This document shows positions 1 through 12,900 of a DNA stretch of 64,000 nucleotides, piece after piece. Under the pieces are notes generated by a model. That model was not told the origin of the DNA. It searched no databases and worked only from the letters and a program-made list of their open reading frames with translations. The translations under genes were made by a program, and so were the position numbers. This stretch comes from Petrosia ficiformis. Taxonomy: Eukaryota > Porifera > Demospongiae > Haplosclerida > Petrosiidae. The stretch is from NCBI GenBank assembly GCA_947044365.1, contig OX345649.1, positions 1,482,430 through 1,546,429 of the forward strand, in the 5' to 3' direction. The stretch's first letter is position 1, and each line of letters starts with the position of its first letter.

Positions 1-120
1 AGCTTTATAGTAATTAAATTCCATTTCCACAACTCGCTCATGCTGCTGTTACCAGACCCTTCCTCCTCCAAGCGAAGGGTGTGGCCGCGCCAGACTAGGT
101 CGTGTAGAGTTCGAGCGCGC

Positions 121-300
121 GTTCTTTTACGCGCCACACCCATTAATTGACTGAGCCCCTGGGAATGACGCAACTTCCTTAACTACGTATACAACGCATA
201 CTCGCGCAAGTGGACACAAGAAAATATATATATAATTATATAAACATACATCGAACCCGTGGGAAAGCAATCATAGGGATTGCCCTGCGGGCCATAAAAA
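121..300. repeat. Dispersed element pieces at the left edge
   Basis: CATTAATTGACTGAGCCCCT and CTTAACTACGTATACAACGC recur near 812, 12360 and (inverted) 23340-23390. GTGGGAAAGCAATCATAGGG followed by GCCATAAAA recurs at 1208, 12440 and (inverted) 19475 and 23190. The MNNL signal-peptide exon would be expected about here and is not present. Confidence 0.65.
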
Positions 301-929
301 CAAATGATCATAGTAATAATATGCACTATACTAAAACTGAAGAATAAATTGTGTTTCTTGACAGTTCTTGACTACATATAAAAATGCTTAAGTACTGTAC
401 TTAATGAATAATGAATGTATTCACCACAAGTGTGATTGTTACTGACAAGAAAATGATTGCAGAAAATACTATAATTTATAATTATATAAACCTAATATGT
501 GTGTATGTTACAACTTACACTGCAGACATGCTAGTCTATGCTGAGAGTCATTGGTAATGAAGTATGACATAGAAACTGTTTTGATAAGTATTAAATACTG
601 CTTGGGCTTTACAGGAATAATGACTTCTTTTCTAAATAGCACATTGCCACCATCTTTTGTCGTGATGAATCATGACAAATTTGATTTTGATTGGTCCTGC
701 ACAGATACTTGCAGAAACCACTGTTTTGTGATGAGAGTCTCCAGACATTCTCATCCTGTAAGGTAGTATGTAGGTGACATGAGACTATAGAGCTTGAGCA
801 TTTGACGTGACCATTAATTGACTGAGTCACCTGGGAATGACGCAATTTCCTTAACTATGTATACAACCTGTATGCATATGTGACACGAACAATTGTATAT
901 ATATAATAATTATATATAGTTTGAACTAG

Positions 930-1194
930 GGCTGGGATTCTGAAATGGATTCTCACTAACTACGTACATTGATAATCGATTAAAATCAGTGGAAGTAATT
1001 AGGCCAATTAAGTCAATTAACCCAGGAAACTCCTCCCATTTAATGATCAAAAAGGTTTGCTGTCACTTTCACACTGTACATTATTTGTTGTTACATGCTT
1101 GAAAAGTATGTCTTCTGGTATAATATCACATACTTAGAATCGATAATCAAAAGAATTTTCAATATCAATTGATTAATCAATTAATCATCCCAGC
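930..1194. mobile_element. GGCTGGGA-ended MITE
   Basis: An element of about 265 bp bounded by GGCTGGGA and TCCCAGCC, with an AT-rich ATCGATTAATCAATCGAT end and an interior GGGAGGAGTTTCCTG-like block. A copy in the opposite orientation lies at 10241-10498. Confidence 0.65.
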
Positions 1195-1377
1195 CATAGT
1201 TTGGACCCATGGGAAAGCAATCATAGGGATGGCTTTATGGGCCATAAAAAAATTTATATATAGAAAACTACTTTTGCTTTTGTGGTACTGTTGTCTGTAT
1301 GATGCTGTGTATTGCTGGCCAACATTCTCTAACAAACAAATATTTAAAACAATTTTTTATATTTTAATGTTTTGTAG

Positions 1378-4300
1378 CCTATTCAAGGGAAGTGGATTTT
1401 TGATCTAGAACTGCAGTCATACACCAACTTGATGCATGCACGATATCTGTTTTCAACTAGTAGTGGCACACCATATTGTTGTTGTGATTGTCCAACTGAT
1501 ATACTCTGCTGTACAAGTCAACTGAGTTCTCTTACTGTCTGTAGTGATCGAGATTGTCACAATAGGTTTCTGCTTTGTTTCTCTGATGGATCAAGTGAGA
1601 CTTGTGTGTATTCTGATACTGTGGAAGATGATGATTCTATCAGTTTTTCCACACAAGGAGGTATCAGTAATCCTTTACAGTATAATGGAGATGGACAGGT
1701 GAGTTTATTTGTGCTACTATGTGTGGTAAGGCTGAAGGTCATTCACATTCATTATAACCTTAGAAGATGTTCATAACTTTAGTTTGAAATCACCAACAGT
1801 TTTTTTATCTGAACCATTTTCATATAACTGTTCTTCCCGTTCTTTTTGTGTATGTCAAGTTTCAATCCATTGTTTTGTTATTGAGTTACAGTTAGGAATG
1901 TGTGATGCAACTTAAATAATAGTATTGTGTATCGCTGCAAAAAAATATCACAATACAATACAGTATCATAATATTTGAAATAATAATTGAAATGCTCATT
2001 AAAGGTAAATAAATGTCCTATTTGGTTCTATTTGCCAAGAAATGGTAAATGAAAGTTATGCACATTAGTTTGTTGAAATTGCTTTAACAAAAAAATAAAA
2101 TTAGACAAATGGGAAAAACTAGGATTGCTAAACTGCCCACTCCAGCGTATCCATACAACAAAAAGTAAATATATCATGATATTGAATGAAAACATTGATA
2201 TTTCGATATATCAATACATATCACATATAGTTACAGTATTTTTATGTGATGTAGTGTATATAGTTTAATGTCATAAACATTAAACTATATACACTACATT
2301 ACACATGAATTCATCACATCCTAATTTTGAGGTCATCATGAATATGAACAGAGTTTATTATGGAAAGAAGTTCATTTTGGTATAGACTAATTTGTTTAGT
2401 TCACTCCAGGCCAATTAATGCAACATGTATTTCCATATTATAGTACCTAATCATAAGTAAGATGTGTTCAACTCGTTATGGATTAAAAATAATTAACTAC
2501 ATTATGAAATACTATACACAAAACATTGATGAGTCAAATGCTTAGTTACATTGTATGTTTCGTTAATTGCCCTCACGTGAATTAGTGTTGTTTTAGTTAA
2601 TTATAACTAAAACCCGTTTTAGTAAGGCATTTTGACTATTAGTTTACTAAACTACAAGTCTACTGTAATAACACTATAGCTAACTAAAATAAAAATTGGG
2701 CACTTTTAGTTAGTTAACTAAAACTAAAACCCTTGTAGTAAACATAATATTATTTTAGTTAATAAACTATAACTAAACTAAAATTTAGAGAAACCATGCA
2801 TACTACAACTATAACTAAAAGTAGTCATTTTTGTTATACTAAAACAACACTAATGTGAATCTGCTTTTATTCCCAAGAAAAGTGAAAGAAGTATGATGTT
2901 GAAATGTTTTCAACTCCTAATGGAATAAGAATAATTAAATTTATACTATACAGAAAATACATTCTTCTAATAATTACATTGCATTGATTGCTCTAATGGG
3001 AATCTGCCTTTATTCCCAAGTAAATTGAAAGTGTGAAAGAAACTGCACAGTTAATAACTACATCCTTGACCCTACGTAATTATTTGAATAATAGTAATTT
3101 GTTTGTGTTGTTATAACTGGTTATAGAAAAGATTTGCCAAATATTATTTTGGATAGTAACACTCCAGATAATTGTAGGGCATTTAGATAAACTTATTGTA
3201 CACACTGAGTTTAAAGTTTGTTGTTATATGCATGGTCTTGAATCTCAACTTTGAACATGTGTAATATGATATTGGACATTATGATTAGTAGTTAATTAAC
3301 TATTTAGTGGGTATGTTACAGCACTAATTATGAGTATTGGTTGGACATAATGAAAGATTATTGGTAGGGGCTAGTATCCATGAAGATATTGGCTATACAT
3401 ACAATTAATACCGATATAAACTCTGGGTAACTTTAATTGCTAGTAGGTGTATTGCCACACTGCATTTTGTATTTATACATTTGTTTTTATTGTTGATGAA
3501 TAATGCTTATTCTTACGATTGAAGATCTAAACAGTAAACTCAATGTTAATTAAATAAACATTTATGCTCTTTCAATCCGCTTACTATTAATGTTTTATAT
3601 ATAGTTTCTGGTTTATTATACCCACACAACCATACCAGTGTTGTTTTAACTATTACTAAACTAAATGTTTCAGAAACTAGTCATACTATAACTACGTGTA
3701 TAACTAAAAGTGGTCATTATTATGATAACAACACTAAACCAATGAGTAAACATTTTAATGATATAATAATTATATTAGTATTCTCCTTTTAACTACTTCC
3801 AGGGAACATTGACTGTCAGCATATATGTGTTTGATGATCTCACTGTTGTTACTCGTACCTCAGATTACAGACTAAATTATATTGATGACATTCAAGTAGA
3901 TATTGAATTTGGTGTAACTAATGGAATAGGCTCTCCAACTACTTACAATGGAGAGAATGGTGTTATATCCATGAGTTTTGGATATGGTATTCGCTGTGCT
4001 GAAGGATACATGGGCAATGATTGTTCTACACTTTCTCCAATGGATTGTTCTACTTGCAACACAACAACAACTAAATGTCCTGATTGTCCTACTGAAGGTA
4101 TAGAATGTTCAATGTAATGTAACACATTTACTTATTATTTCTCCATATATCCAGTGGATTGTTCTACTTGCAAAACTGAATGTCCAGTATGTTCTAACAA
4201 AACTGACTGTGAAGGTAATTATCATGCACTTATCATAATTGTACATCTTTTCCATTTAAAAGCATTAAGAGTACTATATATTTGTCAGAACCTCTCACTG

Positions 4301-5200
4301 AACTCAACCTACATAGTTCAGTTTTGTTTTTGTACTAGTAGTGTAAAGAATGAAGATATATTGTTACCAGTGCCTGCATTACCTATGTGGAGAAGCGTTT
4401 TGTCAACTAGTGTTGTTTTACTTAACTATAACTAAAACTAAAACCCCCTTAGTAAGGCATTGCGACTTATAGTTAACTAAACTATAAATAAATTACAGGT
4501 CTAACTGAATGACAAATGGCCAATAATAGACACTTTTAGTTAGTTAAATAAAACTGAAATCCTTTATTAAATATCATTTTAAAATATATTAATATTAATC
4601 AACTATGACTAACAATAAAATTGAAAATCTTCCACTAACTATATACTATATAACTAAACGTGTTGTCATATTAAACATCACTACTGTCAACAATGGCCAA
4701 TATTTTGGGGCCAAACGTCAATACCAATCAATTGTCATGTGATTCATTCTCATTTGGTTTGTTGTTGCTAGTATATGATGATGCTATGCTAAGAATTAAT
4801 TAGAAATGAGTGCAATTTTATATCTTTTTTTATAGTTCATAATTACACAATTAACAATTAATAATCTACCATTGTACACATTACCTATCACATGATGAAA
4901 ATGTTATCTTGTCCAAACATATTGGTCACTGTTGCCAGACGCCTCTCCACTAGTGAGTGTAGCTGGGGTCAAGACTACTATACACAAATACTATGAACAA
5001 GGGGTTATTAATTGATGAATTTTTCAATATGCAATATGGCATTTTTGAAAAAGTTATAAATCCTGGTGAAATAGTGATAAGTATAAAACACTCTATTGTT
5101 CACAGATATGCGAGGAAGTGCTAGTCTTAGTTCATTCTCAGTTGCTATTGTGATCTCTATCATGGCTGTTATTACTGGCTGTTTGAGTCTCTTGTGTTAA
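1378..5200 (+). CDS. Notch-ligand-like membrane protein (MNNL + partial DSL), 5' exon missing
   Basis: Four exons join in phase: 1378-1698, 3803-4097, 4155-4214 and 5106-5200 (stop TAA). Exon 1378-1698 opens with WIFDLELQSYTN, a Cys-rich stretch and a CHNRFLLCFSD motif. The next exon ends in FGYGIRCAEGYMGNDCS. This order matches the MNNL domain of Delta/Jagged ligands running into the first part of a DSL domain. A short Cys-rich stalk with repeated DCSTC units follows. The last exon encodes one hydrophobic helix (SVAIVISIMAVITG) and stops four residues after a SLLC-like end, so almost no cytoplasmic tail exists. No EGF repeats are seen. The signal-peptide exon expected upstream (compare 24740-24790 on -) is absent; positions 1-300 hold repeat sequence, so it lies outside the window or is lost. 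Role in Notch signalling is inference; the domain call is fairly strong. Confidence 0.72.
1893..2228. mobile_element. AGTGATGTG-ended MITE copy 1
   Basis: About 335 bp; landmarks are AATAGTATTGTGTATCGCTGC, AATGTCCTATTTGG and ATTTCGATATATCAATAC at the far end. Inverted and direct copies are at 18719-19048 and 29921-30271. Confidence 0.65.
2583..2852. mobile_element. TAGTGTTGTTTTAGTT MITE, full-length copy
   Basis: About 270 bp with inverted ends TAGTGTTGTTTTAGTTAA and its reverse complement, and an interior of TAACTAAAAC and AAAGTGxxCATT motifs. It lies in the second intron of the plus MNNL gene. The same family recurs at 3639-3736 (internally deleted), 4409-4681, 6220-6434, 18160-18402, 33199-33285 and other fragments. 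Confidence 0.7.
4409..4681. mobile_element. TAGTGTTG-type MITE copy
   Basis: A second near-full-length member of the family, in the intron before the membrane-helix exon of the plus MNNL gene. It shares TTAGTAAGGCATTGCGACTTATAG-like interior sequence with the copy at 2583. The right end is degraded. Confidence 0.6.
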
Positions 5201-6956
5201 AGCCTCGTTTATTTTTTAATTACTTCTTAATAATAAGGTGTAATGAATGTTAATACTATGTACATCGATCTCTTTATTTTTCTTTTGTATATTAGTTGAC
5301 ATGCCACAAAAATAATGTTAAGTATATGTATTATAATTACACATGTGTAGGTGTGTATTTCCTTTCTGAATTTCTTTATGTAAAATTATAAAACTCAAAG
5401 GCCTATGTCTATAATGCTACATATAGCATGATTATATACATACTCTGCAAGAAAAATGAGCTGTTATGTATTCCATCTTCCTTCAATGCAACCCATGCAG
5501 GCTTGATAAGGACGTAAAGGCCCGAACGTTTAACAAGCAATTAATTGCCTCCTGATAGTCATGAGTTTCACCTCCCTGACATGCCCACTCTGAAACTGTA
5601 ATTGTAAGTATTGCGACTTCCATTGAAGCAACTGCCTCTTTGTATAAACTCCAGCCCTCAATAAAATAATAGAAGATATGACCATATTCAAGAGGTGGCC
5701 ATAATGTCCTATGACACAAAATCTCTCAATATCAAGCAGATCTTCCTTACCAATCTCAGCAGCTCCAGCTTTTCCCCTGTTGTTTAAGCTAGCAAAATAC
5801 TCTAATAAACTTCCCAGCTTGTTTCAAATACTTTACAAGCAGCTTGCCACAAACATGTTAATACATTGAGTGGTGCGCTAATGTAGGACATAGTATTCTC
5901 GCTTGTGATTGTTTATTCATGCTGCATTAGACTTACATATGAAGTGTTTCATAGCTACTGTATTTGGAAACCTGACTCATCATAAAGAAGACCAGCGAAG
6001 TGTGGTTTGGTAACTATATGCTTTGAAGACATTATACTTATCACATCACCAATTAATGACATTTGTGCCCTAAAGATCACTAGATAGCTAGAATTAGTGT
6101 GCAATTGATGACATGCAGATAATTCAAAACAATATTAATATTATAAACTTATTGTATACTGCAAAAAAACAGTTAATGATTTTTTCTAAGGATTTTAAAA
6201 AATGAAAGAGCATGTATAGTATAGTGTAGTTTTAGAAGTATAACTATAACTAAAACCACTTTTAGTAAGGCATTAGTTAATTGAATTATAACTGCAATAA
6301 CAGCAATAACTTTAATTGGCCAATAACGAACACTTTTAGTAAGCCCAATATTATTTTAGTTAATTAAGGTTACGGGATACTATAATACTATAACTATAAC
6401 TAAAAGTGGTTGCTATTGTCAAACTAAAACAACACTATATAGTATAGTGATGTCAAAACCAAAAAAGCAGATTACATTAGTAACAAAACATTGAACTAAC
6501 TACTTCCATATAACATCACATACATAAGTATAGTATCTTTGTGTTTTGGTTTTACTCTACCTATACATACTTATGCAGATAGGGTTGCTATATGGATGTA
6601 GTTAGTTTAATTTTGTAACTTTTGTTGCTAATATACCAATCTTGTTTTTGTACCTTTTTCGTTTTAACATCCCTACTCCTCTTTCATTTTTTTTAAAAAA
6701 GGTTTTTATTATTATTTAGAATTAAGAACAAAATTAGCAAAATGAACACAAAATTTTTAAAACCAGAGGCATATTGTAGTAAAATAGTGTACGTACACAA
6801 CTCTAGGTCTGGAAAATGTTTCAGTATGTTACTATAGTAATGTGTGAATAGAAGAGTTTCTTACCATTCACAGAAAAAACATAATTATGTAACAAGTACT
6901 ACTACTAACTGTTACAAAATCTCTACAGTAATTTTAATGTAACTTTTGCTAATCAA
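5201..6956. other. Spacer between convergent genes, with a possible coding relic
   Basis: The plus MNNL gene and the minus Ig/Kunitz gene converge here. Positions about 5470-5790 on the minus strand hold an open stretch (EIGKEDLLDIERFC, VIGHYGHLLNM, then RPYQACMGCIEGRW) that looks like a decayed exon, but I cannot name it. The rest is AT-rich, with two nested MITEs (6201-6691). Confidence 0.4.
6201..6691. mobile_element. MITE with a second MITE inserted in it
   Basis: The outer element starts AATGAAAGAGCATGTA and ends with the reverse of AATGAAAGAG...GTAGGGATG (CATCCCTACTCCTCTTTCATT). Related elements occur near 34245-34460 and 60480-60650. At about 6220-6434 a TAGTGTTGTTTTAGTT-type MITE is inserted, with TATAGTATAG-like sequence on both sides as a probable target duplication. 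Confidence 0.6.
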
Positions 6957-9900
6957 TTAACAGCGGTATTCAATACACTTAAAGTTTCCTGGTACTCTTT
7001 CCTTCCTCGGTACCTAAATTAACAAACAATATTAAATTTGTATGCATCATGACTATAGAAATCTTACAGAGTGAAAGATTGGTGAATATTTTTGAAATAA
7101 ACAAGCTCCCCAATTACTCATACAGGCATCATCATACTCTCCATTGTTATCAACACAATCAAAAAAATTACATGATGAAGAAGGTTGTAGAGCTGTTGTA
7201 GAGTAGTGACAAGCTTGACAGTTGGATACACTATAGTCTTTGGAACAGCTACTTGAGTCTGTGTTTGGACTTAATGAGTAGAAGTATATGCACATAACAA
7301 AATTAATCATGATTAATAACATTTCTGGAGTGCATTATGTACAGTATGTACAGTATGCACAGTATGCAGAGTTATTAAATAGACGTAGTATCTAACTACC
7401 TATAATCAGTGATGTGGAAACAGCCAGTCATGCAGGACATTGTCTGATAAATCTAGTGAATGTCCGGTAAATTGAAACTGAACTGTATACAAAGTATATG
7501 GGGAGCAGGAGAAGAGTGGTGAAAATAGGTCAAAATGTCTGGCAGTTGGCTCAATGTTTCCACACCCCTGCCAATAATTATACATACATATTTTCAAAAC
7601 ATGCATAAATGTATGTATTTGTGTGGTATCTATGACTGTAGTGTTGCAAAATAATTATTGTTTGAATATCATACATGTAACATATGGCTTTTCTTTCTAT
7701 TGCACAGAATATCGGAGTACATGTTGGAGGTCTATCTATATGAAATAAAAGCGTCCATTATGACAAAAATGTAGATTAACAAGCTGATATACTTACCACT
7801 ACATGCCTTTTCACAATCATGTAATGAACGGAAGTTGTTTTCATTTCCGAAACAACCTCCATATTGAAACAGCTCACATGTCTTCGTAGCTGAATTATAA
7901 TAGTATCTTTTGAACCTTCCTTTACATATACCTCTTTCAGCTGGTAGGGTACACATGTCAAGTTCTGAAGTTGATATAATTATAGTAAGAATTATTCTTC
8001 TACCATACCTGTAGTAAATTGAGTAATCAGATCTCTTAAAACAAGGTTGACAAATGTTATCAACCTAATAATTAATTAATTATTTGATCAGGTCATTGCT
8101 GGTAAATATGAAATATGAATTTATTATGTATTGTTACTTTACAGCAATTGATATTTCACAATACAAGGACTGATAGTTGAGAGTAATATGAGTACAGCCT
8201 GTCATGAAATGTTTTAACCTTCAGCAATCTCATTATATCAATACACTGGTCTTCTGAAACTCAATGCAGATGGTGTAGATAGAAGCAGGGGAGTTTAGTG
8301 GAATGAGTGCCGAAATTTGCTAACATTAATTATTCATGACAGGTGTGGTCTTTTTGCATTAAAAAAAAAAATAACTATTGTCAATTTAATATGCGCAGTC
8401 TACTGTTTGGTATTAAATTTATTAATTTTAATAAAGAAAGAAATTTAAAGACCCCCTTGTCTACACCCTTGCAATGAGAGGTAGGGCTGGTTGCTGGCTT
8501 AATTATAAGGACTTCTTGATTGTAAACACATCTAGCTGGAAGAGCCATATCCCAGCTGCACCTAATATGCACGCGCTACCATGTGAGCTACGTTCACACA
8601 CTCCTACACATAGAAGTGGATCAATCAGTTCAGCACAGGTACGAGGACAAGAATGACAATCACTAAATACTTCTCCTGGAGGACATTCTGACACCATATA
8701 GGACAAAAACAGATGATACCAAATGCTATATATATACTATGATACTATAAGTATATCACTCTATAAAAAATATACTTTAACCAATATTATATTAGTTGGA
8801 GATATAATGTCACAATTTTATCAATAATATCATTACTGAATTGTAGGGAATTTATTGTAGTGAGTGTGATAAAAACTTAAAAATTTAATTATTATATTTA
8901 GTAGGAAATTAATCATTAAAGTACACAAGACAAAAATTCTCACCCTATCAGGCAAATGGAGTAGTAGTCAACTGAAACATTTAACTAATATAATGCATTA
9001 ATAGTAATTTTAAATACCGGGCATATAATTTCTGACACTTAAAATAACACTCATACAGTCAGGGATGATAATTATAATATAAATATAATTTTTTTCCATT
9101 TTAGTTATTGTATCAGAATATCCTCAGTTATTCATATAATTACCTCCACAAGTATTACATCCACACTGTTCAGTAGCACTGGGTGGAATGATGACTAAAC
9201 AGTTAGCAGGAAGAGGATCACAATCTGGACAAGGACAGTCTTCAAGAAGTACACATGTATTGTTCAACGTGTCCAACACCTGATAAAATTGATAATTACT
9301 GATACAAGTACGTTTAAATATTGTTCTCTTGCTCTCACCCATTTGTAAGAGTTGTGTAAATATTAGTATCAGTTTGTATAACAAAATAGGGAAATAATAT
9401 TTTTTGACATAACGAGACTAATAATTTGGAAATAATCTAATTAAGGTATTTTATATTGAGTTGATACTACTCTCATTAATTAATCATAGTTTTTCATTCG
9501 ATGCAGTAACCACACCAAAGCACGTCAACTCAACTTGAGAATAATTTAAACATTGTAACATTAACCAATATCAGCTACTATTTGGGAGTATGTATTTGTG
9601 ACTGAGCAAGCAAAAAAGGATCAAAAATTACAAAATGCTTTATTTCAGTGTAATACAAAATTCACAGAAACCAAATAACATAATCATTTCAGTTTTATTA
9701 GTTTTATAAGTAGTATAACACCTTGGTTACCTGTTGTGCACCTCTTGACACACAGATTGTTATAGTTTGTGTAGGACAAGCGTTTAAAAATATGCCATTT
9801 TCATTGTGGACTGTTCTTGATTAAATGGGTGTTTTGTCAAAATCTAATTTTCAGTGACTGCAATTTTAACAGTTATAACTTAGCAATGGTAAGTGATATT

Positions 9901-12900
9901 GCAAAACCACTATACCAACATGAAAAGCAAAAAATGCAATTTGACATTTTTCTATTTTTGACACCTTTTTGCTTGCTCGGTCACATTTATGCTATTTATG
10001 AAATATGCTCTCTTTGTATGAGTTAATTCCCTTACCATGCCAATAGGACAATCACAACCTGGACTAGAAATAGGTGCACCAGTTACTTGTCCCAAAGTTT
10101 CACAAGTTCTTTCTTGGCAGGTTCCTATAGACGATGTAAATATTTGTCCTCTTGCTTCACAGAACACTGTCAAAATAATTACTATAATTTTATAGCAATC
10201 AATAATTAAAAATCAGTAACTTTGTTGATGTGAAAATTAGGGCTGGGACGATTAATCGATTAATCAATCGATATTTAAAATTCTTCTGATTATCGATTAT
10301 AAGTCTGTGATATCGATTATGCTAATTATTCCAGAAGACATACTTTTCAAGCATGTGACGGCAAATAATGTACAATATGGAAGTGATAGGAAGCCTTTTT
10401 GATCATCAAATGGGAGGAGTTTCCTGTATTAATTGACTTAATTGGCCTAATTACTTCCGCTGATTTTAATCGATTATCAATCGATTGTTTTTCAGCCGTC
10501 TTGTACAAGCAGACAACAAATTTTGGAATCTAGAAAGAGCAACAACTTGCCTTCATCAAGTTTCATGTGCTTTTCTTATAAGATGGTTGAAAAATGATTG
10601 ATTGAACAAACCATTTTGAAAATTGATATTTGCATACATAGTCACATATTAGGAAGTTATAAATACCACAATCATCTGTTACTTCTCCATCTCCGGAATA
10701 GAACCTAGCTATGCATCCTCCACACACATCAAACACACAATTAGCATCAGGAAAGTTGAGACATTTTTGATAATCACATAAGTTAAATGGACATTTAAGT
10801 TCAGGTTTGTCATCAGGACATACAACTAGAGAGAGTAACACAATTGTGAATAGTACTAGTATTTATTGCAAAATTAAACAAATCATTAAAATACATCTCT
10901 TGCAAGTACATCTAACAGTTGCAATTTAGTTGTCTTGGCATTGACATGCATGTATCCATAGCAACCTACATGACTAACTACTTATAGTACAGTAATATCA
11001 ATAAAATTACAAATGTAATAATAGTGATGAATTCTTTGCTATGCTTGAATTGACGTTAAATTGCTTTATGTCATGTAAATAAATCACTCCTAGTAGAAGA
11101 ACATATTGCCCCTCACGTAACAACCTCAACCTCACGCAGTGTATAACCCATACTTACTACATTCATCAGTAACTTCAACATTATTTGTATCATAGAATCT
11201 TGCACTGCATCCTCCACAATAATCAGGTAAACAATTAGCATCAGGAAAGTTTGGACAGTAGGCATCATCACAAGGATTTAATAGACAATTGAAACGTTTG
11301 GTATCAGGATCACATGATGAATCTGATGATAATCATGTGTGCATGTGTTCAATGGTAAACAGTAGTAAATGTAAATGTCTAACAACAGTTTAGTGCAATC
11401 AATAATTATAATGTTAGTGAAGTAAAAACAAACTAATAGACTATTATATTGTACTGTAAATCTTGGGAGTACAGTAGGGTTATTGGATGTTTGCATGTGA
11501 TTTAGTATCATGATTAATCGATTAATTGAGTATCAAATTGTACTGAAATGAAACTTGTAAATACTGCAATTTAATTGTTAATAACAGTCAATTAATAATT
11601 CAGTTTCTGATTTACATTACAAACTAAATTTTAAGTTAGTAATTAGCTAAAAAAACATAACAGTGATGCATTTTCAGTTGTGTAATTAGATATTAAGTAA
11701 ACCGATTAAATCAATTACATGTATTTGTGTTAATGGCTCAAAGCAATAAAAATCTAACTTCGAACTTCGATTAATTGGATTTGTTAAAGTATCATGTATT
11801 TCACTAAGTCTCATCTTCAAAAACTCAACAAAAAGAATTGAAGGATATCATTCACAAACATTTCACTCACTGCACATTGCTGTAACTTCAGTAACACCAA
11901 CAGTGTATCTTGGTATGCATGAATCACAAGCATCAACTTCACATTGAGCATTGGGAAATGCATTACAAATGGAATAGCTACACGGATTAACTAAACACTG
12001 TCTGTTTGGAGTTGTACCACCTGGACATCCTGAAAAAAAAAATAGAACTATCAAACACAAGCATAGTACGAAACTGAATATATAGTATAAGAGATATATA
12101 GTAAATAGAATTTGATAGTAAGTTTGTCATCTAGGATAGATGCTGATAGAATTATAAGGAGGACATATATATACACTAAAAATGACTTTCTTAATTTTAC
12201 CCTCATTTGGTTACCAGAGTTTCAATAATATCCTTCTGAGATTAATCAATGGTGATTTGCTCTCCAGTTAGGTAATATTTAACTACTTTTTAACAGTTCT
12301 TGTATATTTCAGCTACAAGATCTAGTAATTGCAGTTTCCACAAGCAGGTTTCACCCTACTGGTCAATTAATTGACCAAGCCCCACAGAATGATGTAGCTT
12401 CCTAAGCTACGTATACAATGTATATGTGACATAAAACATACATTGAACCCATGGGGAAGCAATCACAGGCCATAAAAAACCACACCGTGGATGCATGACT
12501 GATACAGGTTATTATCAAGCTTTCCAACATGATTCTCAATGCCTACATCTACCTGTTATGGTCAAAATTATGCTAGCATAATATTCTCAGACCTAATGTT
12601 AGCTAAAATAACACTGCATTTCAGGGTATACTCAACTATACACACATGCAAATGAGATGTACTGGTAATTGTTATTATAACTGCATAATTATAGTTATAC
12701 ATAATTTTAAAGTTAGTAACTCTAGCACCTCAGATCTAATGGTACATGGTAAAGCTGTGGTTCGTACTAGTGAGTACACACACATAACATAATTATAATT
12801 ACATTTCATAATTGTAATATCATAATAATTATATAACAACCTTGAACTTCTAGATGAGCTGTATGTTTCTGAGATCCATGAACATTTGTGACAACACAAG

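Noticed and set aside
3943..4125. Minus-strand frame with copies at 17768-17950 and 19490-19687
   Set aside because: Antisense shadow of the MNNL/DSL exon; it recurs only because that exon is duplicated.
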